Shown: in pieces, positions 8,037 to 16,299 of the stretch
How the letters are laid out: each line of letters begins with the position of its first letter
How positions within the stretch are numbered: position 1 is the stretch's first letter
From: Alicyclobacillus sendaiensis NBRC 100866
GTDB lineage: Bacteria; Bacillota; Bacilli; Alicyclobacillales; Alicyclobacillaceae
Reading direction: 5' to 3'
DNA length: 44,506 nucleotides
Assembly: GCF_001552675.1 (NCBI RefSeq)
Contig: NZ_BCRQ01000018.1
Location: 1 to 44,506 of the forward strand
Notes under the pieces: model-generated
What the model was told of the DNA's origin: nothing
The model's input: the letters and a program-made list of their open reading frames with translations, nothing else
Database searches by the model: none
Program-made: the position numbers and the translations under genes

Positions 8037-8065
8037 AGCCCCGGCCGGCTTGGCTGGGGCTTTCT
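8037..8065 (+). terminator. intrinsic terminator after flagellin
   Basis: AGCCCCGGCC (8037-8046) pairs with GGCTGGGGCT (8052-8061), with one G-U pair and the loop GGCTT, and is followed by TTCTC. It separates the high-output flagellin gene from fliD. The T tract is short, so partial read-through is likely. Confidence 0.65.
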
Positions 8066-8082
8066 CAAAGGAGGAGCCCACT

Positions 8083-9612
8083 GTGTCGGTGAACTCCACA
8101 AGCATGTCGACCAATTTGCAGACGGCCGCCAGCCTGCTGCAGCAACTGAATACGGTCTCCAACCCATCTGGCACCGGGCTGCCTGTTAGCCAGTACGTTC
8201 AGGATCTGCAAACGATTCTTCAACAGGAACTCGAAAAGCCCATTCAAAATCAAATCTCCTCGCTCTCGTCCCAACAGTCCGCGCTGACGTCCCTTCAGTC
8301 GGCGCTTCAGGCGTTTCAACAAGCGACCGAAACGCTCGCCAGCCTCCAGAGCTGGAGCACGGTGCAGGCGTCGAGCAGCGACTCGAGCGTGCTTTCCGTA
8401 ACGGCCTCCGCGGGTGCGAGCATTGGCACCTATCAAATAAGTGTCACTCAGTTAGCTTCCGCGCAGACGACGTTTCAAAATTCTGCGCTTCAAACAAGTG
8501 CCACCGGGGCTTCCACGTTGGCGAGTGGAACCCTTGTAATCACGCCGAAGACACTGAATCAAGGGCAATCGGTTTCAATCAACATTGTCCAGAATGAATC
8601 GTTACAAAGCATTGCCAATGCCATCAACCAATACACGAGTCAGACGGGCGTGGCCGCTGCCGTTCTCTCAACAGGGCAGTCGTACTTCCTGGCCCTTTCA
8701 TCGGTGCAGACGGGAGCCGCGTACGGGTTTACCGTCACGGAGACGAATGTCGGCTCCTCCGGAGACGCGCTAACGTTCCAGACCGATACCCAGGCTCAAG
8801 ATGCCCAAATCTCCGTCGGCGGTCAGACGCTCTCGTCTCCCACCAACACGTTTGCCAATTATATTCCCGGCCTGACGCTCCAGGTGAATTCAACAGGCAC
8901 GGCGACTGTCACCGTGTCACAGGATACGAGCGGGGCGCTGAAGGCGGTTCAGACGTGGATGAGCGCATACAACACGCTCATTGACACCATCAGGCAGGAC
9001 ACCGCCTATACGCCGGGGGCCGGTACGAGCTCTGGGCAGGCTGGCCCCCTCTTCGGGGACCCGCTCGCACAGGAGCTCTTGCAGGAAATTCCGGCGGCCG
9101 TCTCGAGCGTCGTCAGTAACGCCACATCGCCGTACAATTCGCTCGCGTCCATTGGCATCGTCCTCGACCCATCGACCGGTCACCTCGAATTCCAGTCCGC
9201 TTCGGGGTTCAGCTCTGCGTCGGGAACGCTGCCGGATGGGCAAAGCATCTTCCAGAACGCACTGACCTCGAGCCTCTCGAACGTGGAGCAGCTGTTCGGC
9301 GTCGTCAACACCACAGCGTCGCAGGCTGTTCCAACGTCCGGCGTGCTCGGGAACCTTTATAACTTCTTGAGCACGATGCTCGTGGGGAATCCGAACGGCA
9401 CAGGGCAGTCGCCCATTCAGGCGGAAATCAACGCGCTTGGTGACGAAAAGACGTCGCTTCAGAATTATCTCAACCTGGTCGATCAGCAGATTCAATATCG
9501 GGTGCAGCAGTACACCGATCAATTGAACCGGCTCAATGCGGTCATGCAGCAGGCACAGGCGCAGATGCAGCAATTGTCCGCGATGTTCAAGACGTCCTCG
9601 TCCAATGGCTAA
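8083..9612 (+). CDS. fliD: flagellar filament cap protein FliD (HAP2)
   Basis: This 509-residue cap protein folds flagellin at the tip of the growing filament. It has the FliD_N region (SQYVQDLQTILQQELEKPIQ and following coiled coil, about 30-110), a flagellin-IN/middle region (about 115-230) and the FliD_C region ending in a long coiled coil (VDQQIQYRVQQYTDQLNRLNAVMQQ). The GTG start at 8083 has a GGAGGAG Shine-Dalgarno at 8070-8076. The product is exported by the flagellar type III system and so has no signal peptide. It is the usual neighbour of fliS/fliT, here replaced by a FliT-like gene and the FliS fusion. Confidence 0.9.
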   Translation: MSVNSTSMSTNLQTAASLLQQLNTVSNPSGTGLPVSQYVQDLQTILQQELEKPIQNQISSLSSQQSALTSLQSALQAFQQATETLASLQSWSTVQASSSDSSVLSVTASAGASIGTYQISVTQLASAQTTFQNSALQTSATGASTLASGTLVITPKTLNQGQSVSINIVQNESLQSIANAINQYTSQTGVAAAVLSTGQSYFLALSSVQTGAAYGFTVTETNVGSSGDALTFQTDTQAQDAQISVGGQTLSSPTNTFANYIPGLTLQVNSTGTATVTVSQDTSGALKAVQTWMSAYNTLIDTIRQDTAYTPGAGTSSGQAGPLFGDPLAQELLQEIPAAVSSVVSNATSPYNSLASIGIVLDPSTGHLEFQSASGFSSASGTLPDGQSIFQNALTSSLSNVEQLFGVVNTTASQAVPTSGVLGNLYNFLSTMLVGNPNGTGQSPIQAEINALGDEKTSLQNYLNLVDQQIQYRVQQYTDQLNRLNAVMQQAQAQMQQLSAMFKTSSSNG

Positions 9613-9625
9613 GCGAGGTGAGCGC

Positions 9626-10012
9626 ATGCCTCTCCACGACGCTCTGCAGGCGGGTTGCCGCGAAATCGAAAAGGCCTGGCACTTGGGCCACGAGGTCTTG
9701 TCGCTTCTTGCGTCGAACTGGTTGCATGAGGCCGTGGCTATCATGCAGCACCGGGCCGAGGTGCTCGCCGTTTGCTTGGACGGGCATCGAGGCGTCTCCG
9801 AGGCGTGGATGTTTCGGCTCATGGCCCAGACGGAAGCGATTCGCATCGCGGCGGAGGAAAAACACAGGTCCTTGACCGAGGAGCGCGACCGGGTTTTGGC
9901 GGCTTGGCCGGTCATCCGCGCCTACGAGGCCAGTCAGGCGCGCGCAGCGACATCATCGAATGGAAAGGCGGATTCGCGTGTTGCTTTCCGCATGTCTCAT
10001 CGTCAAAAATGA
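9626..10012 (+). CDS. small helical protein, FliT-like chaperone candidate
   Basis: This 128-residue helical cytoplasmic protein lies directly after fliD. The stretch LLASNWLHEAVAIMQHRAEVLAVCL resembles the FliT pattern of a tryptophan-led helix followed by an R..L...L helix. FliT proteins chaperone FliD and normally follow fliS. I do not recognise it with certainty: the length fits, but sequence support is thin. The C-terminal 25 residues are basic and low in complexity. The ATG at 9626 has GAGGTGA at 9615-9621. Its end overlaps the next gene by 35 bases, so the two are coupled. Confidence 0.5.
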   Translation: MPLHDALQAGCREIEKAWHLGHEVLSLLASNWLHEAVAIMQHRAEVLAVCLDGHRGVSEAWMFRLMAQTEAIRIAAEEKHRSLTEERDRVLAAWPVIRAYEASQARAATSSNGKADSRVAFRMSHRQK

Positions 10013-12242
10013 AGCGCATGTCATCGAGCGATGTCTGAAGTCGCTTGAGGGAGTGGCGGACGAGATTATCGTCGTGGACACCGGTTCCACGGATGATACG
10101 CCGCGCATCGCGGCCGCGTTTGGTGCACGTGTTTACCAAGCGCCCTGGACGGGAGACTTCGGAGAGGCCAGGAACCGGTCGCTCCAGCACGCGCAGGGCG
10201 ACTATGTGCTCGTCATTGACGCCGACGAATTTCTTCCCCAAGAGGATGGCAAGCGGCTGCGGCGCGCCATCGAAGCCGGCGAAGCGGACGCTTATACGGT
10301 CGATCTCGTCAATTATGTCGGTTCCGTCGCTCGCTTCGTGCGCGCTCCGGGCGTGCGAGTTGTGCGCGTGTTCCGGCGAGGCTTTACCTATCAGGGGACG
10401 ATTCACGAACAGATATTGCCGCAAATTGCGGCGCGGGGCGGCCGCGTCCAGGTGCTCGATGTGGAGTTGCACCATCTCGGCTATCTCGCAGAATTTGTTG
10501 CCATGAAGGGAAAGCCGGATCGAAATCTTTCCATACTCAAGCAGGTGCTGGATCAGGATCCCGAAAACCTGTTTCATCTCACCAACCTCATGGCTGAATA
10601 CGCCAGGATCAATCAGCCTGAGCGCGTCATCGAGGTGGGAGAACGGGCTTATGCCATCGCGGCGTCGCACGTCGTGACGGAACCGCACCTCGTCCTGCGG
10701 CTCTACCGCATGCTCGCTGCGGCCTACGGCGATATCGGCGATTCGAACCGCCTCGAGCGTCTCGCGTCGGAAGGCGAACAACTCTTTCCGTCCATCCCTG
10801 ACCTGCCTTTTATCCATGGCGTGTATGAGATGAAGCAAGGCAGGTGGCACAAGGCCATCCGTTTATTTGAGCGATGCCTCGAGATTGGCCCCGTGCGGTC
10901 CGAGATTGTAGATACCATCGCAGGCGCGGGTTCGTTCGTCGCGGCCGCGAAGCTTGGGGAACTTTGGCTGCTCGAAGGCGATGTGGAACGCGCGCGCGAC
11001 TACTTTGTGCAGAGCCTGCGCGCGAATCCCCGCCAGGAGGGTGTGTTCTTCTTTCTGGCATCGCTCTTGCCGCTCGGGGAGCCGCCCGTGTGGTCCCAAC
11101 TCTGGCGCGCCGCCGAGCATGACCCGGTCTGCCTTGCGTACCTCGCCATCGCTGGCGCGATGTGGCGTCAGGACTGGGTCTGGTCCGCGCTGAACGAAAT
11201 CGATCACACGCCCGTGACGTCTCCGATTCTCACCAAGCTCGGGGCATCTGGTGTGGCATTGGGGAAGTTGGAACCATCTTACTTCCCAGACGAGCCCGCT
11301 GCAAAGCTAGAGCAGCGCTGGTTTGAGGCCCTGTTGGCGATCAACCGGAGGGAAGGAGATCTGGCGCGGTCCCTTTTGCAAGATCAGCCTGAACGACTCG
11401 CACAACTTGAACCGTGGCTATCCGGCGGGACCCCATTGCACATCGGGCCGCTCCTTGATGAGCTTCTGCTTGTCCGCGCTCATCGGTTGCTTTTGCAGTC
11501 TCTCCCCCAGGCGGCGGATCGCGACGAGGTGCTATCGCGTGTGCTCGCCTCGCCGCTCCGCGACATGCTCCATCACGTCGCATGGAGAGGGGAGCGGGGC
11601 TGGGAGTGTGACTTTCTCGCCACAGCCGCATTTCACCGCCGCGACATCGCCACGAGCCTCGAATGGCTTGAGCGCGGCTTGGCGTACGAACCCACGGTTC
11701 GCCGCGCAGTGATGGAGATCGACCTTGCCCTCGCACATCGAAACGTTGATCACGCGAGCACGGTCGTTCGACAGGCCAGGGCCTGGTTTCCGTCATCAGA
11801 CATTCTGCGGCACATCGAGGAGCGCCTGCATGTGACGGAGCGCCAAGCGCGTTCCTTGGATGAACTGCTCGAGGAGGGAACGACCATGCACCCACACCGG
11901 GCCTATCAAATGTCCGTGGCGACCATGCCGCTCAAAGTGAAGATTGTGAAACTGCACGAGCGCGCTGTCGAGTGCGTGGATCAGGTGATGGAGCTTGTGA
12001 AGCAGGGGGACATCATGGGAGCGCGCACGTACATCCAATATGTGCAGGACATCATCACGTTCCTGCGCAGCAATCTCGACGTGTCCACCGAGGCGGGGAA
12101 GGCTGCCAATGCATCTTACGGCTATTTCTATAAAATGCTCGTTGGCTGGTTTCTCCAGCCTGCGCGGGTGGCAGAGGAATACCAAGAGATGCGGCAGTTC
12201 TGGCAGTCCTGGGCCGACACGTGGGCCAAGGTGCAGGCCTGA
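9978..12242 (+). CDS. family-2 glycosyltransferase - helical repeat - FliS chaperone fusion
   Basis: This 754-residue three-part protein starts with a GT-A glycosyltransferase (about 1-230): CLIVKNEAHVIERCL, VDTGSTDDT, and the metal/nucleotide-sugar motif D81-A-D83 in IDADEF. TPR-like helical repeats fill about 185-620. Residues 637-754 match the whole FliS flagellin chaperone: AYQMSVAT..P near the start, AR.YIQYVQDIITFLRSNLD mid-way, YGYFYKMLV, and the closing FW..WADTWAK. FliS wraps the disordered flagellin C-terminus before export, so the fusion would bring a glycosyltransferase to unfolded flagellin in the cytoplasm. An ATG at 9960 is possible, but it has no Shine-Dalgarno; GTG 9978 has AAAGGCGG upstream. 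No separate fliS exists in the window. Confidence 0.85.
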   Translation: MLLSACLIVKNEAHVIERCLKSLEGVADEIIVVDTGSTDDTPRIAAAFGARVYQAPWTGDFGEARNRSLQHAQGDYVLVIDADEFLPQEDGKRLRRAIEAGEADAYTVDLVNYVGSVARFVRAPGVRVVRVFRRGFTYQGTIHEQILPQIAARGGRVQVLDVELHHLGYLAEFVAMKGKPDRNLSILKQVLDQDPENLFHLTNLMAEYARINQPERVIEVGERAYAIAASHVVTEPHLVLRLYRMLAAAYGDIGDSNRLERLASEGEQLFPSIPDLPFIHGVYEMKQGRWHKAIRLFERCLEIGPVRSEIVDTIAGAGSFVAAAKLGELWLLEGDVERARDYFVQSLRANPRQEGVFFFLASLLPLGEPPVWSQLWRAAEHDPVCLAYLAIAGAMWRQDWVWSALNEIDHTPVTSPILTKLGASGVALGKLEPSYFPDEPAAKLEQRWFEALLAINRREGDLARSLLQDQPERLAQLEPWLSGGTPLHIGPLLDELLLVRAHRLLLQSLPQAADRDEVLSRVLASPLRDMLHHVAWRGERGWECDFLATAAFHRRDIATSLEWLERGLAYEPTVRRAVMEIDLALAHRNVDHASTVVRQARAWFPSSDILRHIEERLHVTERQARSLDELLEEGTTMHPHRAYQMSVATMPLKVKIVKLHERAVECVDQVMELVKQGDIMGARTYIQYVQDIITFLRSNLDVSTEAGKAANASYGYFYKMLVGWFLQPARVAEEYQEMRQFWQSWADTWAKVQA
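11871..11888 (+). promoter_or_regulatory. internal ribosome-binding site and ATG at the FliS domain border
   Basis: GAGGAGGG at 11871-11878, then seven bases, then an in-frame ATG at 11886, inside the fusion gene. The ATG falls exactly where a free FliS would begin (next residues HPHRAYQ). This would allow separate translation of a stand-alone FliS from the same frame. The Shine-Dalgarno encodes Glu-Glu-Gly, so chance cannot be excluded. Confidence 0.6.
11886..12242 (+). CDS. fliS: putative internally initiated stand-alone FliS (same frame as the fusion)
   Basis: Initiation at the internal ATG would give a 118-residue protein with the length and complete pattern of FliS (usually about 120-135 residues). 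FliS binds the C-terminal helix region of flagellin, prevents premature polymerisation and hands flagellin to the export gate. The likely flagellin-binding helices are the segments around VKLHERAVECVDQVMEL and YIQYVQDIITFLRSNL. The separate product is inferred only from the Shine-Dalgarno and start position. It is nested in, and shares its stop with, the fusion gene, so it may be the ancestral fliS whose upstream neighbour lost its stop codon. Confidence 0.5.
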   Translation: MHPHRAYQMSVATMPLKVKIVKLHERAVECVDQVMELVKQGDIMGARTYIQYVQDIITFLRSNLDVSTEAGKAANASYGYFYKMLVGWFLQPARVAEEYQEMRQFWQSWADTWAKVQA

Positions 12243-12256
12243 ACGCTGTTCAGGCC
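12236..12256. terminator. bidirectional hairpin between converging genes
   Basis: GGCCTGAAC (12236-12244) and GTTCAGGCC (12248-12256) form a perfect 9-bp stem with a three-base loop, spanning the stop codons of the fusion gene and of the methyltransferase on the other strand. T tracts are weak on both sides. Confidence 0.6.
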
Positions 12257-13104
12257 GGCTTCTTCGCGATCACGGCGATCTCCGCGTGCATAGAAAATTG
12301 TGGCTCTCCGGGTTCTTGCTCTAAGCGTCTCGCGAGCGCGTCATACGACGCTTGGCTGATGATGCCGGTCTCGATGAGCGCACCGCGGCGTTCCTGCAGT
12401 TGTTCGAGGAGCGTTAGACGAGCAAGGCGACTAGGTGTTTCTGCATAGTGCGCTTGAGGCACCACAAACGTCTGGACCACAGAGAAGCCAACGTCTGCGA
12501 GCAGACTGGCGAGTTTCCTCCCCATGTGTCTGTCGCCTCCGTTGGTTTGCTGTAGTCTGCTCAGGGCGTCCCTGACCTCGGCGGCAACGGGATCGACGGG
12601 ATATTCGAGGCTCAGTGCGTCGTCGGCGTCTATCAGGCACGCGAAGCCACCCGGCTTTAAAACGCGGGCGATCTCCCGAACAGCTGAAGACGGATTCGTG
12701 AGGTGCTGGAATAAGAAGCGCGAAACGGCGACATCGGCATGGCTGTCCGGCAGCGGTAGCGCCTCTGCGTCGCCCGTTTGCCACTCGATGGTGCATCCCG
12801 AGATTATTGCGCCCGCGTTCTGGAGGTCTTGTTCCATGCGCTTTGCCACGGTGAGCGCCGCGGAAGAACGGTCGATGCCTACCAGTTGCACGTCATAAAG
12901 CGCCGCGATGTCGAAGGTGAGGGCACCGAATCCACATCCGATGTCAAGGACACGCATCCCCGCGCGGACGGGCAGCGCGCGGAGGACGGCTCGGCGTATG
13001 GCTGCCGTGGCGAGCGCTTGGTGAATAAGCCATCGGTTGGGGACATCTTCCCGCGAAACATACGTCTTCATGACGTCATCAATGACTTGGAAGGCTTGGT
13101 CCAT
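12250..13104 (-). CDS. class I SAM-dependent methyltransferase
   Basis: This 284-residue methyltransferase has motif I VLDIGCGFGALT (about 52-63), the acidic end of strand two (VGID), GDAEALPLPD typical of the UbiE/Methyltransf_11 group, and RVLKPGGF after strand four. The acceptor cannot be read from sequence. Its location beside flagellin glycosyltransferases suggests O-methylation of a flagellin sugar, but this is inference. It runs opposite to its neighbours, converging on the FliS fusion. A TTG at 13107 directly precedes the ATG. The nearest Shine-Dalgarno-like GGGGAG is 12-15 bases away, so the exact start is uncertain. Confidence 0.75.
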   Translation of the reverse strand: MDQAFQVIDDVMKTYVSREDVPNRWLIHQALATAAIRRAVLRALPVRAGMRVLDIGCGFGALTFDIAALYDVQLVGIDRSSAALTVAKRMEQDLQNAGAIISGCTIEWQTGDAEALPLPDSHADVAVSRFLFQHLTNPSSAVREIARVLKPGGFACLIDADDALSLEYPVDPVAAEVRDALSRLQQTNGGDRHMGRKLASLLADVGFSVVQTFVVPQAHYAETPSRLARLTLLEQLQERRGALIETGIISQASYDALARRLEQEPGEPQFSMHAEIAVIAKKPA

Positions 13105-13264
13105 CAACTTCGTTCAACGCTCCCCGTCAGCTGGAGTGAGATGGCCGTCCGACTTGTGCGCCGTTTTTTCGGCTGCACTTCGTCGAACTACTGGCCTTCA
13201 TTGAGTGTAGCATGTGCATGGCGCGCGGGGGCGCCTGTGTGACGATTTGAGCGGAGGAATACGT

Positions 13265-14338
13265 ATGCGATGGTTCTTTGTTTTAGAACACCTCGGGGGA
13301 CAGGGCGGCGTGGAGTCCGTCCTCACCACGGTGAGCACGTACCTTCGCGACAAGGGCCACGAGGTCGTGCTGTTAATGCCCCATCCCAGTGACAATCCGG
13401 CCTGGGAGGTTCCACTTTGCACGGTGTACTACGCGATGTCCGCACCTCCGCCGAGGTCTGCGCTGGACCACGTCGCCACCCGTATCCTTGGCCTGTGCCA
13501 CACGGCAAGCCTTCTGCCGCAGCCGGATGTGGTGGTCGCGACGCACGTGCCGCAAACCGCGCTCTACGCCAGGATGGCCTTTGGCCATTTGCGCGGCGTC
13601 CCCGTGGTGTCCTGGCTCCACGCTCCGCTACACCTCTTCGCCGAGCCCCATCTGGTCCAATACGCGGATCTTCACTGGTGTATTTCGTCGGGGATTGCGT
13701 CATCTATCGCGGAGCTCGTCGGTGGGGCGGCGCATGTTCACTGGATTGGAAATCCGGTGCGAATCGACGTGTCAAGGGTTCCCGCGCCCACGGGGAAGCC
13801 ACGCTTTCTCTACATGGGACGACTCGAAAATGGTCAGAAGCGCTTGGATGTGCTGCTCCACGGCCTAAGCCAACTCGACGAGGACTGGCACCTCGACGTC
13901 TACGGGGACGGACCCGATCGTGGATTGGTCAAGGACTGGGCGGAAAGCCTCGGCATCGACGGACGGATCACATGGCATGGCTACGTGCCGTCTCCGTGGG
14001 AGAGAGTGAGCGAGGCATCCGCACTCCTGCTCACGTCGGATATCGAAGGTTTCGGCATGGTGCTCGCGGAGGCACTGGCTCGCGGTGTTCCCGTTGTTGC
14101 GGCGGATTGTCCCACCGGCCCGCGCGATCTCGTCGAGGACGGCGCAAACGGTTATTTGTTTCGAAGTGGCGACTCCCTCGACTTGTGCCGAAAGTTGTCG
14201 CTGTTACTCTCGCGGTCCGACGCCGAGCGTGAACGCATGGCCGAGATCGCCGTCCAGAGCGTACAGAAATTTTCCGTCGATCGCGTCGTGGGGCGGATGC
14301 TGGCTTCGCTTTCAGCGTGCCTAAAGGTCGGGAGGTGA
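13265..14338 (+). CDS. GT4-family glycosyltransferase (first of tandem pair)
   Basis: This 357-residue GT-B enzyme begins FVLEHLGGQGGVESVLTT, the N-terminal donor/acceptor loop of Glycos_transf_4. It has the C-terminal Glyco_trans_1 domain with YMGRLENGQKRLD, GDGPDRG, and the nucleotide-sugar-binding EGFGMVLAEALARGVPVV. Two consecutive basic residues after the sugar-phosphate strand and the EX7E motif fit a retaining transferase. ATG 13265 has GGAGG at 13253-13257. It lacks membrane segments and is probably cytoplasmic. It is about 40% alike, by eye, to the gene that follows. A lipopolysaccharide-type role is unlikely in this organism; flagellin or wall glycan are the alternatives. Confidence 0.82.
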   Translation: MRWFFVLEHLGGQGGVESVLTTVSTYLRDKGHEVVLLMPHPSDNPAWEVPLCTVYYAMSAPPPRSALDHVATRILGLCHTASLLPQPDVVVATHVPQTALYARMAFGHLRGVPVVSWLHAPLHLFAEPHLVQYADLHWCISSGIASSIAELVGGAAHVHWIGNPVRIDVSRVPAPTGKPRFLYMGRLENGQKRLDVLLHGLSQLDEDWHLDVYGDGPDRGLVKDWAESLGIDGRITWHGYVPSPWERVSEASALLLTSDIEGFGMVLAEALARGVPVVAADCPTGPRDLVEDGANGYLFRSGDSLDLCRKLSLLLSRSDAERERMAEIAVQSVQKFSVDRVVGRMLASLSACLKVGR

Positions 14339-14343
14339 GTGCG

Positions 14344-15456
14344 TTGGTCATCGATATTGTGCTCGGTCGCGCGCTCGGCCGCGGTGGTTTGGAGTCCGTG
14401 CTCACGACTGTCAGCCAGGCGCTGCAGCAGAGGGGCCATCGCGTCAGGATGTTTCAATTTGAACCTCCACAGCACCCGGAGTGGGTGTCCACCTTGCCCG
14501 AGATGCACTTTTACGATCCCATCGCAGCTGGTCAGGAACGAACTTTTCCAGGTGAGGTTCCCATCTTTCGCCAAGCACTGGGCTATCGCAGGAAGATACT
14601 CGAGCTCGGCCCGCCCGACGTCTTGCTCGCGACCCATACGCCTTATTTGTCGCTCCTTGCACACCTGGCCGTTGCCGTGTTTGGCGAGCGGAGACCGCCT
14701 ATCATCTCGTGGCTTCATGGACCCGCGGAGGCATACGGCGGAGGAGAGCTCCTCGCGTATGCGGATGGGCACCTCGCGATCTCAAAGGGCGTCGAGGCGT
14801 CCCTTCGCCGGTACGTGTCCGACGGTGCACCTGTGTTTTCCATTGGGAATCCGGTGACTCGGGAAGGGGTACGACAGGTCGCGCGCCCGAAGGATCGGTG
14901 GGAGCTCTTGTTTATCGGCAGAATCGACAACCCCCACAAGCGGCTCGATGTGATGTTGGAAGCTCTCGCCCAAACGGAGATGAATTTTCGTTTAACGATT
15001 ATCGGAGACGGACCGGACCGGCAGGCGATTGAAAGGCTGATTCACGAGCTTGGCCTGGTTAGCCGGTTGCAATGGCTGGGATGGATGGATGATCCGTGGT
15101 CGTGCGTCACCGAAGCTTCACTCCTGCTCTTAACTTCGGATGTCGAGGGTTTCGGCATGGTGCTCGTGGAGGCGCTGGCACGGGGTATCCCTGTCGTCGC
15201 GACGCGCTGTTCAGGTCCTGTGGAAATCGTCCAGGATGGATACAACGGTTGGCTGTTCGACCCCGGACGGTCAGATGAATTGGCGGCGCTTCTGGACCGG
15301 CTCGCGTGCGGTGATCTCCAGTTGCCAGCACAGGTGGTGTGCGTTCATTCTGTGGAGCGTTATCGGACGGACGCAGTGATCGACCGTCTTGAGCAAGCGC
15401 TCTACGCGGTGCGCGCTCTGTACCAACCCAAGGCGTTTCCGCCCTTCCTACGCTAG
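14344..15456 (+). CDS. GT4-family glycosyltransferase (second of tandem pair)
   Basis: This 370-residue paralogue of the previous gene has IVLGRALGRGGLESVLTT at the start, FIGRIDNPHKRLD, GDGPDRQ, and EGFGMVLVEALARGIPVVATRC near the C-terminal nucleotide-sugar site. Starting at the TTG 14344 places a GGAGG at 14331-14335 eight bases upstream and aligns the N-terminus residue for residue with the first copy. Longer starts overlap the Shine-Dalgarno. It begins six bases after the preceding stop, so the two are one transcription unit. Substrate is unknown. The pair probably adds successive sugars of one glycan. Confidence 0.8.
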   Translation: MVIDIVLGRALGRGGLESVLTTVSQALQQRGHRVRMFQFEPPQHPEWVSTLPEMHFYDPIAAGQERTFPGEVPIFRQALGYRRKILELGPPDVLLATHTPYLSLLAHLAVAVFGERRPPIISWLHGPAEAYGGGELLAYADGHLAISKGVEASLRRYVSDGAPVFSIGNPVTREGVRQVARPKDRWELLFIGRIDNPHKRLDVMLEALAQTEMNFRLTIIGDGPDRQAIERLIHELGLVSRLQWLGWMDDPWSCVTEASLLLLTSDVEGFGMVLVEALARGIPVVATRCSGPVEIVQDGYNGWLFDPGRSDELAALLDRLACGDLQLPAQVVCVHSVERYRTDAVIDRLEQALYAVRALYQPKAFPPFLR

Positions 15457-15579
15457 TCACGTCAGTAAGTCGAACGACGCGCAAGACAGGCGTTAGTGCC
15501 ACCTGCTTCACAGGGACTACTTCGTTTATCGACAATCAATGGCTACAAAATTTCAACTTCTTCGTGGGGGCAATCGCGT

Positions 15580-15585
15580 TATAAT
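15580..15585 (+). promoter_or_regulatory. -10 box upstream of hpf
   Basis: A perfect TATAAT lies 29 bases before the hpf start. The best -35 candidate, TTCTTC at 15558-15563 with a 16-base spacer, is poor. The element may rely on another factor. Confidence 0.5.
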
Positions 15586-15613
15586 GGATGCACCCACGAA
15601 GGAGGGGTTGTCG

Positions 15614-16156
15614 ATGAAGGCACAGGTTCATGGCGACAACATCGCCGTCACAGCCGCACTGCAAGATTACGTAGACAAAAAGATCGCGCGCCTCACTCGT
15701 TACTTTGAACGAGACGCGGACAAGCAAATATACGTCACCATGGCTGTTGAGGGCTTGGATCACCGCGTGGAGATGACCGTGTTCGTCAACGGCGTGATTT
15801 TCCGAGCGGAAGAAAAATCGCCTGACATGTACGCTTCCATCGACTTGGCCACCGACAAACTGGAAGAACAAATCCATCGGTATAAAGAGAAATTGAATCG
15901 GCGGTTTCGAGCGCGCGGATCGCGGTCGCAACCGAAGCTGGAGGATCGCGCCGCGGTGACCGAAGCGGATGATGAAATTCGAGTCGTGCGCGTCAAGCGG
16001 TTTCCCATCAAACCAATGGACGTCGAGGAAGCCGTCCTGCAGATGGAATTGCTTGGGCACGACTTTTTTGTCTTCATGAACGCTGAGACGGAAGAGGTCA
16101 ACGTCGTGTACCGACGTCGCAGCGGCGACTATGGGCTCATCGAACCCCAGATCTGA
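15614..16156 (+). CDS. hpf: ribosome hibernation promoting factor, long form
   Basis: This 180-residue protein dimerises 70S ribosomes into 100S particles in stationary phase or stress. The N-terminal S30AE/RaiA-like domain spans about 1-100 ([24 protein letters not shown]). A charged linker and the C-terminal dimerisation domain follow ([43 protein letters not shown]). The long form is standard for Bacillota. The ATG is preceded by AAGGAGGGG. Its position between the flagellar block and secA is the usual Bacillus arrangement (yvyD). Confidence 0.93.
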   Translation: MKAQVHGDNIAVTAALQDYVDKKIARLTRYFERDADKQIYVTMAVEGLDHRVEMTVFVNGVIFRAEEKSPDMYASIDLATDKLEEQIHRYKEKLNRRFRARGSRSQPKLEDRAAVTEADDEIRVVRVKRFPIKPMDVEEAVLQMELLGHDFFVFMNAETEEVNVVYRRRSGDYGLIEPQI

Positions 16157-16162
16157 GCGTCC

Positions 16163-16188
16163 GGGGCGCGGCGTTCGCCGGCCCCTTT
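16163..16188 (+). terminator. intrinsic terminator after hpf
   Basis: GGGGC at 16163-16167 pairs with GCCCC at 16181-16185, with further CGGCG/CGCCG pairing inside, followed by TTTCC. It ends the hpf transcript ahead of the secA promoter. Confidence 0.65.
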
Positions 16189-16228
16189 CCTCGTGACGCC
16201 TCTTTTGAAGTTCATTCCCAACTCGATA

Positions 16229-16257
16229 TTGTCCCGGCCCCTTTCGTGCGGTACAAT
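16229..16257 (+). promoter_or_regulatory. sigma-A promoter of secA
   Basis: TTGTCC (16229-16234), a 17-base spacer and TACAAT (16252-16257) lie 43 bases before the secA GTG. Both hexamers match four or five consensus positions. Confidence 0.65.
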
Positions 16258-16299
16258 GAATTGTTAGAAGTTCACCGCATATGGGGGTGTAACCGTTCG

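Noticed and set aside
9978-12242. The glycosyltransferase-FliS join as a sequencing or assembly error
   Set aside because: The frame is continuous through the border with normal codon use and no repeat or homopolymer there; an error would have to remove a stop codon exactly. A read-level check would still be sensible.
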